From positions 1 through 56,965 of the forward strand of contig JAGAAJ010000125.1 in the NCBI GenBank assembly GCA_017615355.1: DNA of 56,965 nucleotides. The letters are read 5' to 3'. The translations under genes were made by a program, and so were the position numbers. Position 1 is the first letter of the stretch, and the number at the start of each line of letters is the position of its first letter. This stretch comes from Prevotella sp. Lineage in GTDB: Bacteria > Bacteroidota > Bacteroidia > Bacteroidales > Bacteroidaceae. Of the stretch, positions 1-8,132 are shown piece after piece. The notes under the pieces are model-generated. The model did not search any database and was not told the origin of the DNA. It saw nothing but the letters and a program-made list of their open reading frames with translations.

Positions 1-104
1 GAGAGTGCCCGTTGCAGTTCTTCCTGCACCGAGATGCCGTTGGGTTGCACCTGCCATCCGTGGAAGCGTGTCCCATCGTAGCTCAATGTCACAAAAAATC
101 TCAT
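1..104 (-). CDS. truA: tRNA pseudouridine synthase A, 5' end only
   Basis: Only the first 34 codons are present; the gene runs off the left edge. The start is the ATG at 104-102. The N-terminus carries [10 protein letters not shown], the signature strand of TruA, followed by a VQEELQRAL helix typical of the family. TruA makes pseudouridine at positions 38-40 of the tRNA anticodon arm in the cytoplasm. The catalytic aspartate would lie beyond the window, so activity cannot be judged. The gene diverges from the glycogen operon across a 220-nt spacer that holds a tandem repeat. Confidence 0.88.
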   Translation of the reverse strand, partial: MRFFVTLSYDGTRFHGWQVQPNGISVQEELQRAL

Positions 105-136
105 AGCCGGCTGCAAAGGTACAAAAAACGACTCCC

Positions 137-220
137 TTTTTGAAAAAAGTGAACGAGTTTTTGAAAAAAGTGAACGAGTTTTTGAAAAAAGTCAATGGGT
201 TTTTGAAAAAAGTCATTCAT
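137..220. repeat. 21-nt tandem repeat, four copies
   Basis: Units begin at 137, 158, 179 and 200, each starting TTTTTGAAAAAAGT. The first two are identical (ending GAACGAG) and the last two diverge at the 3' end. The array lies between the truA start and the promoter of the glycogen operon. The unit length of 21 nt recurs in unrelated arrays elsewhere in this window. Confidence 0.9.
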
Positions 221-224
221 TTAT

Positions 225-255
225 TTTGCCGACTGCTGAAAAGTTTGTAATTTTG
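225..255 (+). promoter_or_regulatory. Bacteroidetes-type promoter of glycogen operon
   Basis: TTTG at 225-228 and TAATTTTG at 248-255 are separated by exactly 19 nt, matching the known Bacteroidetes sigma-ABfr consensus (-33 TTTG, -7 TAnnTTTG). Transcription should begin near 260, leaving a leader of about 60 nt before the ATG at 325. Confidence 0.75.
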
Positions 256-324
256 GGCGTTAAACTATTACCTACAAAATAATAACCATCAAAAAATAAT
301 AACCTATAAATCTATAAAAGCGTC

Positions 325-2274
325 ATGAGTTATTTGCGATTTGAGAAAGCCGTGATGACGAACCTTGAAGAGAGCCTTCGCCGCGAGCTGCTCCGCACAA
401 ACCGCAGTGGTGCTTATAGTGCGTCGACCGTTGTCGACTGTAACACGCGTAAGTACCACGGCCTGCTGGTCGTACCTGTACCAGAGATTGACGACGAGAA
501 CCACGTTCTGCTGTCGTCGCTCGACTGTACGGTCATCCAGCACGGAGCAGAGTTCAACCTGGGCCTCCACAAGTATCAGGGCAACAATTTCAGTCCCAAG
601 GGACACAAGTACATCCGTGAGTTCGACGCCTCGAAGGTGCCCACGACCGTCTATCGTGTGGGCGGCGTGGTGCTGAAGAAAGAAGTGGTGTTCCAGCACT
701 ACGAAGACCGCATCCTCATCCGCTACACGCTGGAGGATGCCCACTCTGCCACCACGCTGCGTTTCCGTCCGTTCCTGGCCTTCCGCTCCGTGCGCCAGTT
801 CACCCACGAGAACATGGTGGCCAGCCGTGAGTATTCACCCATCGACGGCGGCATCAAGACCTGCATGTATCAGGGCTATCCTGAGCTGTTCATGCAGTTC
901 TCGAAGAAGAACGAGTTCGTGTTCCAGCCCGACTGGTATCGTGGCATCGAGTATCCGAAGGAGCAGGAGCGCGGCTACGCCAGCAACGAGGACCTCTATG
1001 TGCCCGGCTACTTCGAGATGAGCATCAAGAAGGGTGAGAGCATCGTGTTCAGCGGCTCTACGTCGCAGATCAAGACGAGCACGCTGAAGAAGCTCTTCCA
1101 GGAAGAAGTGGACGAGCGTGTGCCTCGCGACAATTTCTACCATTGCCTCGTCACCGCTGCCCACCAGTTCCACAAGCGCATGCCCAACGACGACCGCTAT
1201 CTGCTGGCCGGCTATCCCTGGTTCAAGTGCCGTGCTCGCGACACGTTCATCTCGCTGCCCGGCCTGACGCTGGCCATCGAGGAACAGGACTATTTCGAGC
1301 TGGTGATGAAGACCGCCGAGCGCGGCCTGCGCGAGTTTATGAACGGCGAACCGCTGACAGTACAGATTTACGAGATAGAGCAGCCCGACGTAATGCTCTG
1401 GGCTGTATGGGCCATCCAGCAGTACGCCAAATATGCCGGCCGCGACAAGTGTCATGAGAAATACGGCGACCTGCTCATCCACATGATGACCTTCATCACC
1501 GCTGGCAAGCATCCCAACCTGCGACTTGACGACAACGGCCTGCTCTACACCAACGGCCGCGACCACGCTGTGACGTGGATGAACTCGACGGCTAACGGCA
1601 GGCCTGTGGTGCCACGCTCAGGCTATATCGTAGAGTTCAACGCCCTTTGGTACAATGCCCTGAAGTTCTGCGCCTCGCTGGCTGCCGACCAGAACGACCA
1701 GGAGGCAGTTGACGAACTGGAGCAGCGTGCCGCATTGGCCAAGCAGTCATTCGTCGACACCTTCGTCAACGAGTACGGCTACCTGCTCGACTATGTCGAC
1801 GGAAATATGATGGACTGGAGCGTGCGTCCGAATATGATCTTCGCCGTAGCTCTTGACTACTCGCCGCTGTCGCAACAGCAGATGAAGAGCGTAGTAGATA
1901 TATGTACGCGCGAGCTGCTCACGCCGAAGGGCCTGCGCTCGCTCTCGCCTAAGAGCGGCGGCTACAACCCCATGTACGTCGGCCCGCAGACACAGCGCGA
2001 CTACGCCTACCATCAGGGAACGGCCTGGCCTTGGCTCGGCGGATTCTACATGGAGGCCTGTCTGAAGCTCTACAAGCGCTCGCGCCTGTCGTTTATCGAA
2101 AGGCAGATGGTGGGCTATGAGGACGAGATCGACTATCATGCCCTCGGCACCATCTCCGAACTCTTCGACGGCAACCCGCCCTTCCACGGACGCGGGGCTA
2201 TGTCGTTTGCTATGAACGTGGCCGAGATTCTGCGCACCATGCGCCTGTTGGAGAAATATTCATATCAGAAATAA
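325..2274 (+). CDS. Glycogen debranching enzyme (amylo-alpha-1,6-glucosidase, GH133-like)
   Basis: A 649-residue cytoplasmic enzyme expected to hydrolyse alpha-1,6 branch points of glycogen. The N-terminal domain (about residues 15-230) has CNTRKYHG at 39-46, characteristic of bacterial GDE N-terminal domains. The C-terminal (alpha/alpha)6 domain carries GYPWFKCRARDTFIS from residue 296 and YHQGTAWPWLGG from 562, both conserved around the active site. Length is normal for the bacterial form, which lacks the 4-alpha-glucanotransferase half of the eukaryotic enzyme. It is the first gene after the promoter at 225-255 and is followed after 16 nt by a glycosyltransferase, so it heads a glycogen operon. 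Confidence 0.93.
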   Translation: MSYLRFEKAVMTNLEESLRRELLRTNRSGAYSASTVVDCNTRKYHGLLVVPVPEIDDENHVLLSSLDCTVIQHGAEFNLGLHKYQGNNFSPKGHKYIREFDASKVPTTVYRVGGVVLKKEVVFQHYEDRILIRYTLEDAHSATTLRFRPFLAFRSVRQFTHENMVASREYSPIDGGIKTCMYQGYPELFMQFSKKNEFVFQPDWYRGIEYPKEQERGYASNEDLYVPGYFEMSIKKGESIVFSGSTSQIKTSTLKKLFQEEVDERVPRDNFYHCLVTAAHQFHKRMPNDDRYLLAGYPWFKCRARDTFISLPGLTLAIEEQDYFELVMKTAERGLREFMNGEPLTVQIYEIEQPDVMLWAVWAIQQYAKYAGRDKCHEKYGDLLIHMMTFITAGKHPNLRLDDNGLLYTNGRDHAVTWMNSTANGRPVVPRSGYIVEFNALWYNALKFCASLAADQNDQEAVDELEQRAALAKQSFVDTFVNEYGYLLDYVDGNMMDWSVRPNMIFAVALDYSPLSQQQMKSVVDICTRELLTPKGLRSLSPKSGGYNPMYVGPQTQRDYAYHQGTAWPWLGGFYMEACLKLYKRSRLSFIERQMVGYEDEIDYHALGTISELFDGNPPFHGRGAMSFAMNVAEILRTMRLLEKYSYQK

Positions 2275-2290
2275 ATAAGGAGGAACGACT

Positions 2291-3562
2291 ATGAAAGTAT
2301 TAATGTTTGGATGGGAGTATCCTCCTCATGTGTTCGGTGGACTCGCCACCGCGAACTACGGAATATCCGAAGGCCTAAAGGCACAGGGCGACATTGAGAC
2401 GGTGCTCTGTCTGCCCCACCCCTTCGGCGATGAGAGCCAGCACGCCTGCCGCATCGTAGCCATGAACGCCGTGCCTATCGTCTGGCGCGACGTCAACTAC
2501 GACTACGTGAAACAGCGCGTCGGCAACATCATGGATCCTGACTACTACTACAAGCTGCGTGAGCACATCTACGCCGACTTCAACTACATGAACGTCAACG
2601 ATCTTGGCGCAATGGAGTTTGCTGGCGGCTATCCCGGCAATCTGCACGAGGAGATCAACAACTACTCGATCATCGCCGGACAGGTAGCCCGCACGGAAGA
2701 GTTTGACATCATCCACGCCCACGACTGGCTGACCTTCCCTGCCGGCATACACGCCAAGCAGGTGTCTGGCAAGCCCCTCTGCATCCACGTCCACGCCACC
2801 GACTTCGACCGCTCTCGCGGCAAGGTGAATCCCACCGTCTACTCCATCGAGAAGAACGGTATGGACTGGGCCGACTGCATCATGTGCGTCTCGGAGCTGA
2901 CCCGTCAGACGGTCATCAACCAGTATCATCAGGACCCGCGCAAGTGCTACACCGTGCACAACGCCGTCTATCCCCTGCCTGCCGAATATGACGCCATCCC
3001 GCGTCCCGACCACACGGGCAAGGACAAGGTGGTGACGTTCCTTGGCCGTATCACCATGCAGAAAGGCCCCGAATACTTCGTAGAGGCCGCCAACATGGTG
3101 CTGCACCGCACCCGCAACGTGCGTTTCTGCATGGCTGGCTCGGGCGATATGATGGACGCCATGATCTATCTGGCAGCTGAGCGCGGCATTGCCGACCGTT
3201 TCCACTTCCCGGGCTTCATGCGCGGCAAGCAGGTGTACGAATGTCTGAAGGACAGCGATGTCTACGTGATGCCGTCTGTCTCGGAGCCTTTCGGCATCTC
3301 GCCGCTGGAGGCTATGCAATGTGGAACGCCCTCGATCATCTCCAAGCAGTCAGGCTGCGCAGAGATTCTCGACAACTGCATCAAGGTGGACTACTGGGAC
3401 ATCCACGCCCTCGCCGACGCCATCTATTCTATCTGCACCAACGACTCGCTCTTCCACTACCTCAAGGATGAGGGCAAGAAGGAGGTCGACCAGATTACCT
3501 GGGAGAAGGTGGGCACCTGGATTCGCACACTTTATCGCAGAACCCTCGGCTGGGAGCAATAA
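2291..3562 (+). CDS. Glycogen synthase-like glycosyltransferase (GT-B fold)
   Basis: 423 residues, cytoplasmic. The N-terminus MKVLMFGWEYPPHVFGGLA is the glycine-rich donor/acceptor loop of GT5/GT4 enzymes. The C-terminal Rossmann half starts around VTFLGRITMQKGPEYF, and the retaining E-x7-E motif is EPFGISPLE at 332-340. A rare clear ribosome-binding site, AAGGAGG, lies just before the ATG. Placement between a debranching enzyme and a GH57 amylase supports a role in building glycogen. Related proteins are annotated as glycogen synthase in Bacteroides and Prevotella, but UDP- versus ADP-glucose preference cannot be read from the sequence, and a general GT4 role is the alternative. Confidence 0.88.
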   Translation: MKVLMFGWEYPPHVFGGLATANYGISEGLKAQGDIETVLCLPHPFGDESQHACRIVAMNAVPIVWRDVNYDYVKQRVGNIMDPDYYYKLREHIYADFNYMNVNDLGAMEFAGGYPGNLHEEINNYSIIAGQVARTEEFDIIHAHDWLTFPAGIHAKQVSGKPLCIHVHATDFDRSRGKVNPTVYSIEKNGMDWADCIMCVSELTRQTVINQYHQDPRKCYTVHNAVYPLPAEYDAIPRPDHTGKDKVVTFLGRITMQKGPEYFVEAANMVLHRTRNVRFCMAGSGDMMDAMIYLAAERGIADRFHFPGFMRGKQVYECLKDSDVYVMPSVSEPFGISPLEAMQCGTPSIISKQSGCAEILDNCIKVDYWDIHALADAIYSICTNDSLFHYLKDEGKKEVDQITWEKVGTWIRTLYRRTLGWEQ

Positions 3563-3572
3563 CCTGCTCATC

Positions 3573-3608
3573 GTAATAACGAAATAACGATAAACGAAAA
3601 ACGAAAAA
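3573..3608 (+). repeat. AACGAA-rich leader before GH57 gene
   Basis: The 49-nt gap between the glycosyltransferase and GH57 genes holds several copies of AACGAA/AACGAT in sense orientation, ending a few nt before the ATG at 3612. The same hexamer family lies directly upstream of the gene at 24488 (minus) and farther upstream of the gene at 26664 (minus). The leader is A-rich and has no Shine-Dalgarno sequence. Confidence 0.6.
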
Positions 3609-3611
3609 GTC

Positions 3612-4985
3612 ATGAAAACAATTTGCCTATATTTTGAGATACATCAGATTATTCATCTGAAGCGCTACCGTTTCTTCGACATCGGTACCGACCATTACTA
3701 TTATGATGACTACGAGAACGAGCGTAGCATCAGCGATATCGCCGAGCGCTCCTACATGCCCGCACTCTGCACGCTGGAGCAGATGATCAAGGACGGCGGC
3801 GGCTACTTCAAGGTGGCCTTCTCGCTCTCGGGCACAGGTCTGGAGCAGCTGGAGTACCACGCTCCGCAGGTGTTGGAGAAACTGCAGCAGCTGAACGAGA
3901 CGGGCTGCGTAGAATTCCTCGCCGAGCCCTACAGCCACGGTCTCTCGTCGCTGGCCAATGCTGAGAGCTTTGCCCGCGACATGAAGAAGCAGGTGGCCAA
4001 GATCAAGGAATACTTCGGACAGACGCCGAAGGTGGCCCGCAACTCATCGCTTATCTACAGCGACGACATCGGCGCACAGATTGCCGCCCTGGGCTTCAAG
4101 GGCATGCTCACCGAGGGCGCCAAGCACGTGCTCGGATGGAAGTCGCCCCACTATGTCTATCATTGCAACCAGGCACCCAACCTGAAGCTGTTGCTGCGCG
4201 ATGTGGAGCTCTCCGACGATATCTCCCTCCGCTTCAACAACGCTGAATGGGAAGGCTATCCCCTCTTCGCCGACGCCTACATCGACCGCATCGCCCGCCT
4301 GCCTGAGGAAGAGCAGATCATCAACATCTTCATGGAGCTTTCAGCCCTCGGCATTGCCCAACCGCTCAGCTCCAACATTCTCGACTTCATCAAGGCGCTG
4401 CCTGCCTGCGCCAAGGAGAAGGGCATCACCTTCAGCACACCTACAGAGATCTGCATGAAGGTGAAGAGCGTCAGCCAGCTCGACGTGCCCGACACCCTGA
4501 GCTGGGTGGATGAGGAGCGCGACGTCAGCTGCTGGCTCGGCAATGCCATGCAGCGAGAGGCCTTCCAGAAACTCTACAGCGTGGCCGACCGCTTGCTTAT
4601 CGCCGACGATCCGCGCATCATGCAGGACTGGGACTATCTGCAGGCCTCGAACAACTTCCGCTTCATGACCACGAAGCCCAGCAACGTTGGCCTCGACCGC
4701 GGCATCTACAGCGGTCCCTTCGACGCCTTCACCAACTACATGAATATCCTAGGCGACTTCATCAACAGGGTCAACGCCCTCTATCCTATGGAGATTGAGA
4801 ACGAGGAGCTGAACTCGCTGCTCACCACCATCCGCAATCAGGGCGACGAAATTGAGATGAAGGACAAGGAAATCACTCGTCTGAAGGCCAAGTTGGAGAA
4901 GCTGGAGGCTCTTGAGGCCAAGAAAGCAAAGCCTGCCGCCAAAAAGGCTACGGCCAGCAAGAAGAAGGAGGCTCCTGCTAAGTAA
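3612..4985 (+). CDS. GH57 family alpha-amylase
   Basis: 457 residues, cytoplasmic (no signal peptide). Conserved GH57 blocks are visible: the N-terminal FEIHQI strand, FSLSGTG near residue 76, EFLAEPYSHG from 101 (glutamate-containing block) and RNSSLIYSDDIG from 143. The catalytic barrel ends near residue 390. It is followed by a coiled coil (ITRLKAKLEKLEALEAKKA) and a Lys/Ala-rich tail ending KKKEAPAK, an extension that may help bind polyanion or glucan but has no proven role. The family acts on alpha-1,4-glucans. Third gene of the glycogen operon. Confidence 0.9.
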   Translation: MKTICLYFEIHQIIHLKRYRFFDIGTDHYYYDDYENERSISDIAERSYMPALCTLEQMIKDGGGYFKVAFSLSGTGLEQLEYHAPQVLEKLQQLNETGCVEFLAEPYSHGLSSLANAESFARDMKKQVAKIKEYFGQTPKVARNSSLIYSDDIGAQIAALGFKGMLTEGAKHVLGWKSPHYVYHCNQAPNLKLLLRDVELSDDISLRFNNAEWEGYPLFADAYIDRIARLPEEEQIINIFMELSALGIAQPLSSNILDFIKALPACAKEKGITFSTPTEICMKVKSVSQLDVPDTLSWVDEERDVSCWLGNAMQREAFQKLYSVADRLLIADDPRIMQDWDYLQASNNFRFMTTKPSNVGLDRGIYSGPFDAFTNYMNILGDFINRVNALYPMEIENEELNSLLTTIRNQGDEIEMKDKEITRLKAKLEKLEALEAKKAKPAAKKATASKKKEAPAK

Positions 4986-4997
4986 GTAGCAGTTGTT

Positions 4998-5465
4998 ATG
5001 GCACAAAACGATTTTGAATTAGAAGAAAGGGACGTCTCCTTCCCGCCTGCACACACCGCCGAACATCTGTTGAATCAGACGATGATACGGATGTTCGGCT
5101 GTGAGCGCAGCCACAACGCACACATCGAGCGGAAGAAAAGCAAGATGAGCTTCTACCTCGACCAGAAGCCCGACCGCAAGCAGGAGAAGGAGATTGAGCG
5201 GCGCATGAACGAATTGATTGACGAAGACCTGCCCGTCACCTTCCAGTTTGTGAGCCGTGACGACCTGCCGCCTGAGGTGAATGCCAGCCGCTTGCCAGCC
5301 GACGCCGGCGACACCGTCCGACTGGTGCGCATTGGCGACTACGACATCTGCCCCTGCATCGGCAAGCACGTCAGGAGCACGTCGCAGATAGGACGTTTCG
5401 AGATGCTTGGCACCAATTGGGACGAGCATGAACACTCGTTCCGCGTAAGATTCAAAATCGTATAA
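4998..5465 (+). CDS. AlaX-like aminoacyl-tRNA editing protein
   Basis: 155 residues resembling the free-standing second additional domain (SAD) of alanyl/threonyl-tRNA synthetases. The zinc ligands are visible: HTAEHLL (HxxxH, residues 19-25) and CIGKH (CxxxH, near residue 119). Known AlaX proteins hydrolyse Ser- or Gly-tRNA(Ala) in trans. This one is short, without a glycine-rich anticodon-like module, so the exact mischarged substrate is uncertain. It starts 12 nt after the GH57 stop, so it is cotranscribed with the glycogen genes although it seems functionally unrelated. Confidence 0.82.
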   Translation: MAQNDFELEERDVSFPPAHTAEHLLNQTMIRMFGCERSHNAHIERKKSKMSFYLDQKPDRKQEKEIERRMNELIDEDLPVTFQFVSRDDLPPEVNASRLPADAGDTVRLVRIGDYDICPCIGKHVRSTSQIGRFEMLGTNWDEHEHSFRVRFKIV

Positions 5466-5485
5466 GATTCAAAAGTGTAAAAAAG

Positions 5486-5521
5486 AATCCGTATTTTCCG
5501 GACATCCCGAAAATACGGATT
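5486..5521. terminator. Bidirectional rho-independent terminator
   Basis: A 13-bp perfect stem, AATCCGTATTTTC (5486-5498) with GAAAATACGGATT (5509-5521), has a 10-nt loop and is flanked by T-rich sequence on the plus side and A-rich on the other. It closes the glycogen operon and the convergent gene ending at 5530. Confidence 0.9.
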
Positions 5522-5529
5522 TTTTGTCT

Positions 5530-6594
5530 CTACAGCCCTATGCGCATGAGTACGGGCAGGTGGTCGCTATAGGTGACGTTCAGCGTGCGATAGTTGTAGC
5601 CTTCCATCTCTTCGTTGTGGAAGATATAGTCGATACGCACTTTCTTCTTTCCTTCACGCATCGTGTACATAAAGCCCTTGCCGGCCTCCTTGAAGCCGTC
5701 GGTAAGGTCGCCCTTCATCTTGCGATAGACGTAGGAGTAAGGCACGTCGTTGAAGTCGCCGCAGAGGATGACGGGGTGCGGGCTCTTCTCAATCTCGGCC
5801 GCAACGATGTCGGCCTGCTGGGCACGGATGGCCATTCCGCGGGTATAGCTGCCATAGATAGCTCGCAGCAGGGCATTGCGTTCCACAATCTCACCCTTTC
5901 TCTCCCGTTTCTCGGCCTGATGCAGGGCGCTGTTGATGCCTGTTGTCTCCAGATGCACATTGAAGACGCGAACGACCTTTCCGTTTACATCAATATCTGC
6001 CCACATAGCGCTATTGCCGGTGTGTCCGAAGTCGATGGCCTGCGAGTCGATGATGGGATAGCGGCGGCTGAAGATGACCATATCGGGCTGTCCCTTCGCC
6101 ATCGACGTGAAATACTTGTTCAGGTAGTTCTCCGAGTTGCTCATGTCGCCGCTCTGGTCCTGATACTCCTGAATACAGAAGACATCCACGTCGTTGCTCT
6201 TCATCAGCGCCAGGATGTCGCCCGACTTGTAGCCGTTCATCTCACGTCCGAAGTTAGCCACGTTGTAGGTGGCAACGTTCAACCCCGACTTGCCTTCACC
6301 GCTGCTACGGAACCAGCCCAGCTGGAAAAGCGTGCCGACATAGGGAATACAAAGCAGCAAGGTGACGCCCGGAATAGCTGCCCAATACCAGCGGCGGCGT
6401 ATGAGCCAGAAGATGAGGAGGATGACTTCAGCAATAATGAACAGCGGCAGCGCAAAGACGCAAAGGGCCAATGCTGTGTTCGTGGCGGGATTGGCATAGC
6501 CGCCAAAGAGTCCCATCAGGACAAACACCGTCACCAGGATGGTGACGACGAGCATCATAAACGACAGATACTTAAAAACGGCTTTCTTTCCCAC
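5530..6594 (-). CDS. Membrane-anchored endonuclease/exonuclease/phosphatase family protein
   Basis: 354 residues. Three hydrophobic segments (about residues 8-30, 40-64 and 71-90) precede an EEP domain with the Mg-binding pattern ATYNVANFGRE, FCIQEYQD, FNVHLET, ILCGDFNDVPYS and YSDHLPVL. The family cleaves phosphodiester bonds in nucleic acids, phosphoinositides or sphingolipids. The anchor and Bacteroidetes context are typical of a widespread uncharacterised subgroup. The start at 6594 is GTG; the next Met lies inside the first membrane segment. It is 21 nt downstream of the histidine kinase gene and probably cotranscribed. Confidence 0.88.
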   Translation of the reverse strand: MGKKAVFKYLSFMMLVVTILVTVFVLMGLFGGYANPATNTALALCVFALPLFIIAEVILLIFWLIRRRWYWAAIPGVTLLLCIPYVGTLFQLGWFRSSGEGKSGLNVATYNVANFGREMNGYKSGDILALMKSNDVDVFCIQEYQDQSGDMSNSENYLNKYFTSMAKGQPDMVIFSRRYPIIDSQAIDFGHTGNSAMWADIDVNGKVVRVFNVHLETTGINSALHQAEKRERKGEIVERNALLRAIYGSYTRGMAIRAQQADIVAAEIEKSPHPVILCGDFNDVPYSYVYRKMKGDLTDGFKEAGKGFMYTMREGKKKVRIDYIFHNEEMEGYNYRTLNVTYSDHLPVLMRIGL

Positions 6595-6615
6595 GGTATT
6601 CTCTTTTGATTCAAA

Positions 6616-7875
6616 CTATTCTCCAAGGTATCGCCCGATGATCTCGATAAGGTCTTCCACACGGAACGGCTTTGCCAGGAAGTCGTCGCAGCCGGCTGCC
6701 TTGGCCTCACGGACATTCTCGTCGAAGGCATAGGCGCTGAGGGCGATGACGGGAGTGTCGCTGTTCACTTCCTTGATGATACGGGTGGCATCAAGGCCGT
6801 TCATCTCAGGCATACGGATATCCATCAGGATGAGGTCGGGATGCTCCTCCTCGTTCATCGTCACTGCCTCGATACCGTTATGGGCATGCAGCAGGTTGTA
6901 GCGTTTCTGCAGCACGATACGCACCAGCTCGTAGTTGCTCTCCTCGTCCTCGGCCACCAGTATCGTCTTCATCTGAGTGTCATTGCTGTGAGTGCTCACA
7001 CGAAGGGTGCGGATCATCTGCGTAGAGGTGGTGGTGCGATTGCTGGTGGCAATGCCGCCGATGGTCCCGTGGAAGGGGAAGCCGAAGGTGAACGTGGTGC
7101 CCACATTGAGACTTGACTCCACATCGATGTGTCCGCCCATCTTCTCCACGATAATCTTACACAGGGCGAGGCCCAGGCCGTAGCCCTTGTTCATCTCGGC
7201 ATCCTTCGAGGCATAGGCGTTGAAAATCTGGCCTATGAACTCCGGATCGATGCCCGAGCCGGTATCGCTGACGAAGAACTGTATCTCATCGTGATCGTTG
7301 ACGAGCCTGTAGCCGTAGATGATAGAGCCCTTCGTCGTGTGCTTCAGCGCGTTGGAGATAAGGTTGGAGAACACCTGCGTCAGCTTGTCCTCATCGGTGT
7401 TCATGATCACCTGCATCGAGGGAGTATCCCATGCCAGGTTGATGGTGTCTGGACAGCGGAACTTGAAGAGCTGCTTGATGCTTTGCATCATATTGTTCAA
7501 GTCGACATTTGTCTTCTTGAAGCTGATTTCGCCAGCCTCCACGCGAGAGAGGTCGAGAATTTCGTTGACAAGGCTCTGCAGGCGGCGGTTGTTGCTCTCG
7601 ATAATCTCCATATAGCTCATACGCTCCTTCAGCGTCTCAGCCTCAACCATCACTCGCGAAAAGCCCTCAATAGCATTCAGCGGTGTACGAATCTCATGGG
7701 ACATATTGGCAAGGAAAAGGGTCTTCATCTGGCTGGCTTTCTCAGCCTGAAGGGCCTTTTCCTCGTATTCCTTCAGTTTCTTGTTTGCTTCGTCAAGCTT
7801 AGCGTTGGCCACATTCAAGCGATGGGTGACGTCAGCAAACCTCTGAAGCAGTATTTCTCTCTCGTCCTGATCCAT
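6616..7875 (-). CDS. Orphan cytoplasmic hybrid histidine kinase/response regulator
   Basis: 419 residues from the ATG at 7875 (an in-frame TTG lies one codon earlier). Order: N-terminal coiled coil (1-50); HisKA with phospho-acceptor His60 in MSHEIRTPLNA; HATPase_c with N, G1 and G2 boxes (SNALKHT, DTGSGID, GYGLGLAL); then a receiver domain (about 300-419) with acidic pocket AEDEES and phospho-acceptor Asp near 352 in LMDIRMPEMNG. There is no membrane segment and no recognisable sensor domain, and no DNA-binding output. Signal entry is presumably through the coiled coil or a partner. No cognate regulator is adjacent. Confidence 0.92.
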   Translation of the reverse strand: MDQDEREILLQRFADVTHRLNVANAKLDEANKKLKEYEEKALQAEKASQMKTLFLANMSHEIRTPLNAIEGFSRVMVEAETLKERMSYMEIIESNNRRLQSLVNEILDLSRVEAGEISFKKTNVDLNNMMQSIKQLFKFRCPDTINLAWDTPSMQVIMNTDEDKLTQVFSNLISNALKHTTKGSIIYGYRLVNDHDEIQFFVSDTGSGIDPEFIGQIFNAYASKDAEMNKGYGLGLALCKIIVEKMGGHIDVESSLNVGTTFTFGFPFHGTIGGIATSNRTTTSTQMIRTLRVSTHSNDTQMKTILVAEDEESNYELVRIVLQKRYNLLHAHNGIEAVTMNEEEHPDLILMDIRMPEMNGLDATRIIKEVNSDTPVIALSAYAFDENVREAKAAGCDDFLAKPFRVEDLIEIIGRYLGE

Positions 7876-7902
7876 CAACGCTTTACATAACTATTCAGCC
7901 TG

Positions 7903-7910
7903 CAAAGTTA
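7903..7910 (-). promoter_or_regulatory. Promoter -7 box for hybrid kinase gene
   Basis: On the minus strand TAACTTTG matches the TAnnTTTG box, 27 nt upstream of the ATG at 7875. No clear -33 TTTG was found at the expected distance, so the call rests on one box. Confidence 0.5.
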
Positions 7911-8016
7911 AGTATTATTTTCCAAACACATGCATCTTTTTGAAAATATTTTCATCTATTTTTCAAAAAGACTGATGTGGGGCAGGTATGCGCTGCTGCT
8001 ATTAGACAAGAAAAAA

Positions 8017-8103
8017 CTTTTCCCAGAAAAATCCCAAGGCTTGGGATTTTTGTCCCAGGCCGTGGGACTTTTGTCCCAAGCCTTGGGATTTTTCTGGGAA
8101 AAG
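8017..8103. repeat. Nested palindrome made of three 21-nt palindromic units
   Basis: Outer arms CTTTTCCCAGAAAAA (8017-8031) and its exact complement (8089-8103) enclose units beginning at 8032, 8053 and 8074. Each unit is itself palindromic, for example TCCCAAGGCTTGGGA, with a TTTTTG-type spacer giving a 21-nt period. The element fills the gap between the FadL-like gene stop and the kinase promoter, and could fold as one long hairpin or three small ones. Confidence 0.92.
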
Positions 8104-8132
8104 CTCAAAAATCAGTATGTGATGTGATTTCT

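Noticed and set aside
5524-6609. 361-codon open frame antisense to the EEP gene
   Set aside because: It mirrors a well-conserved gene on the other strand, and its translation is Val/His/Asp-biased, typical of antisense frames in this genome.
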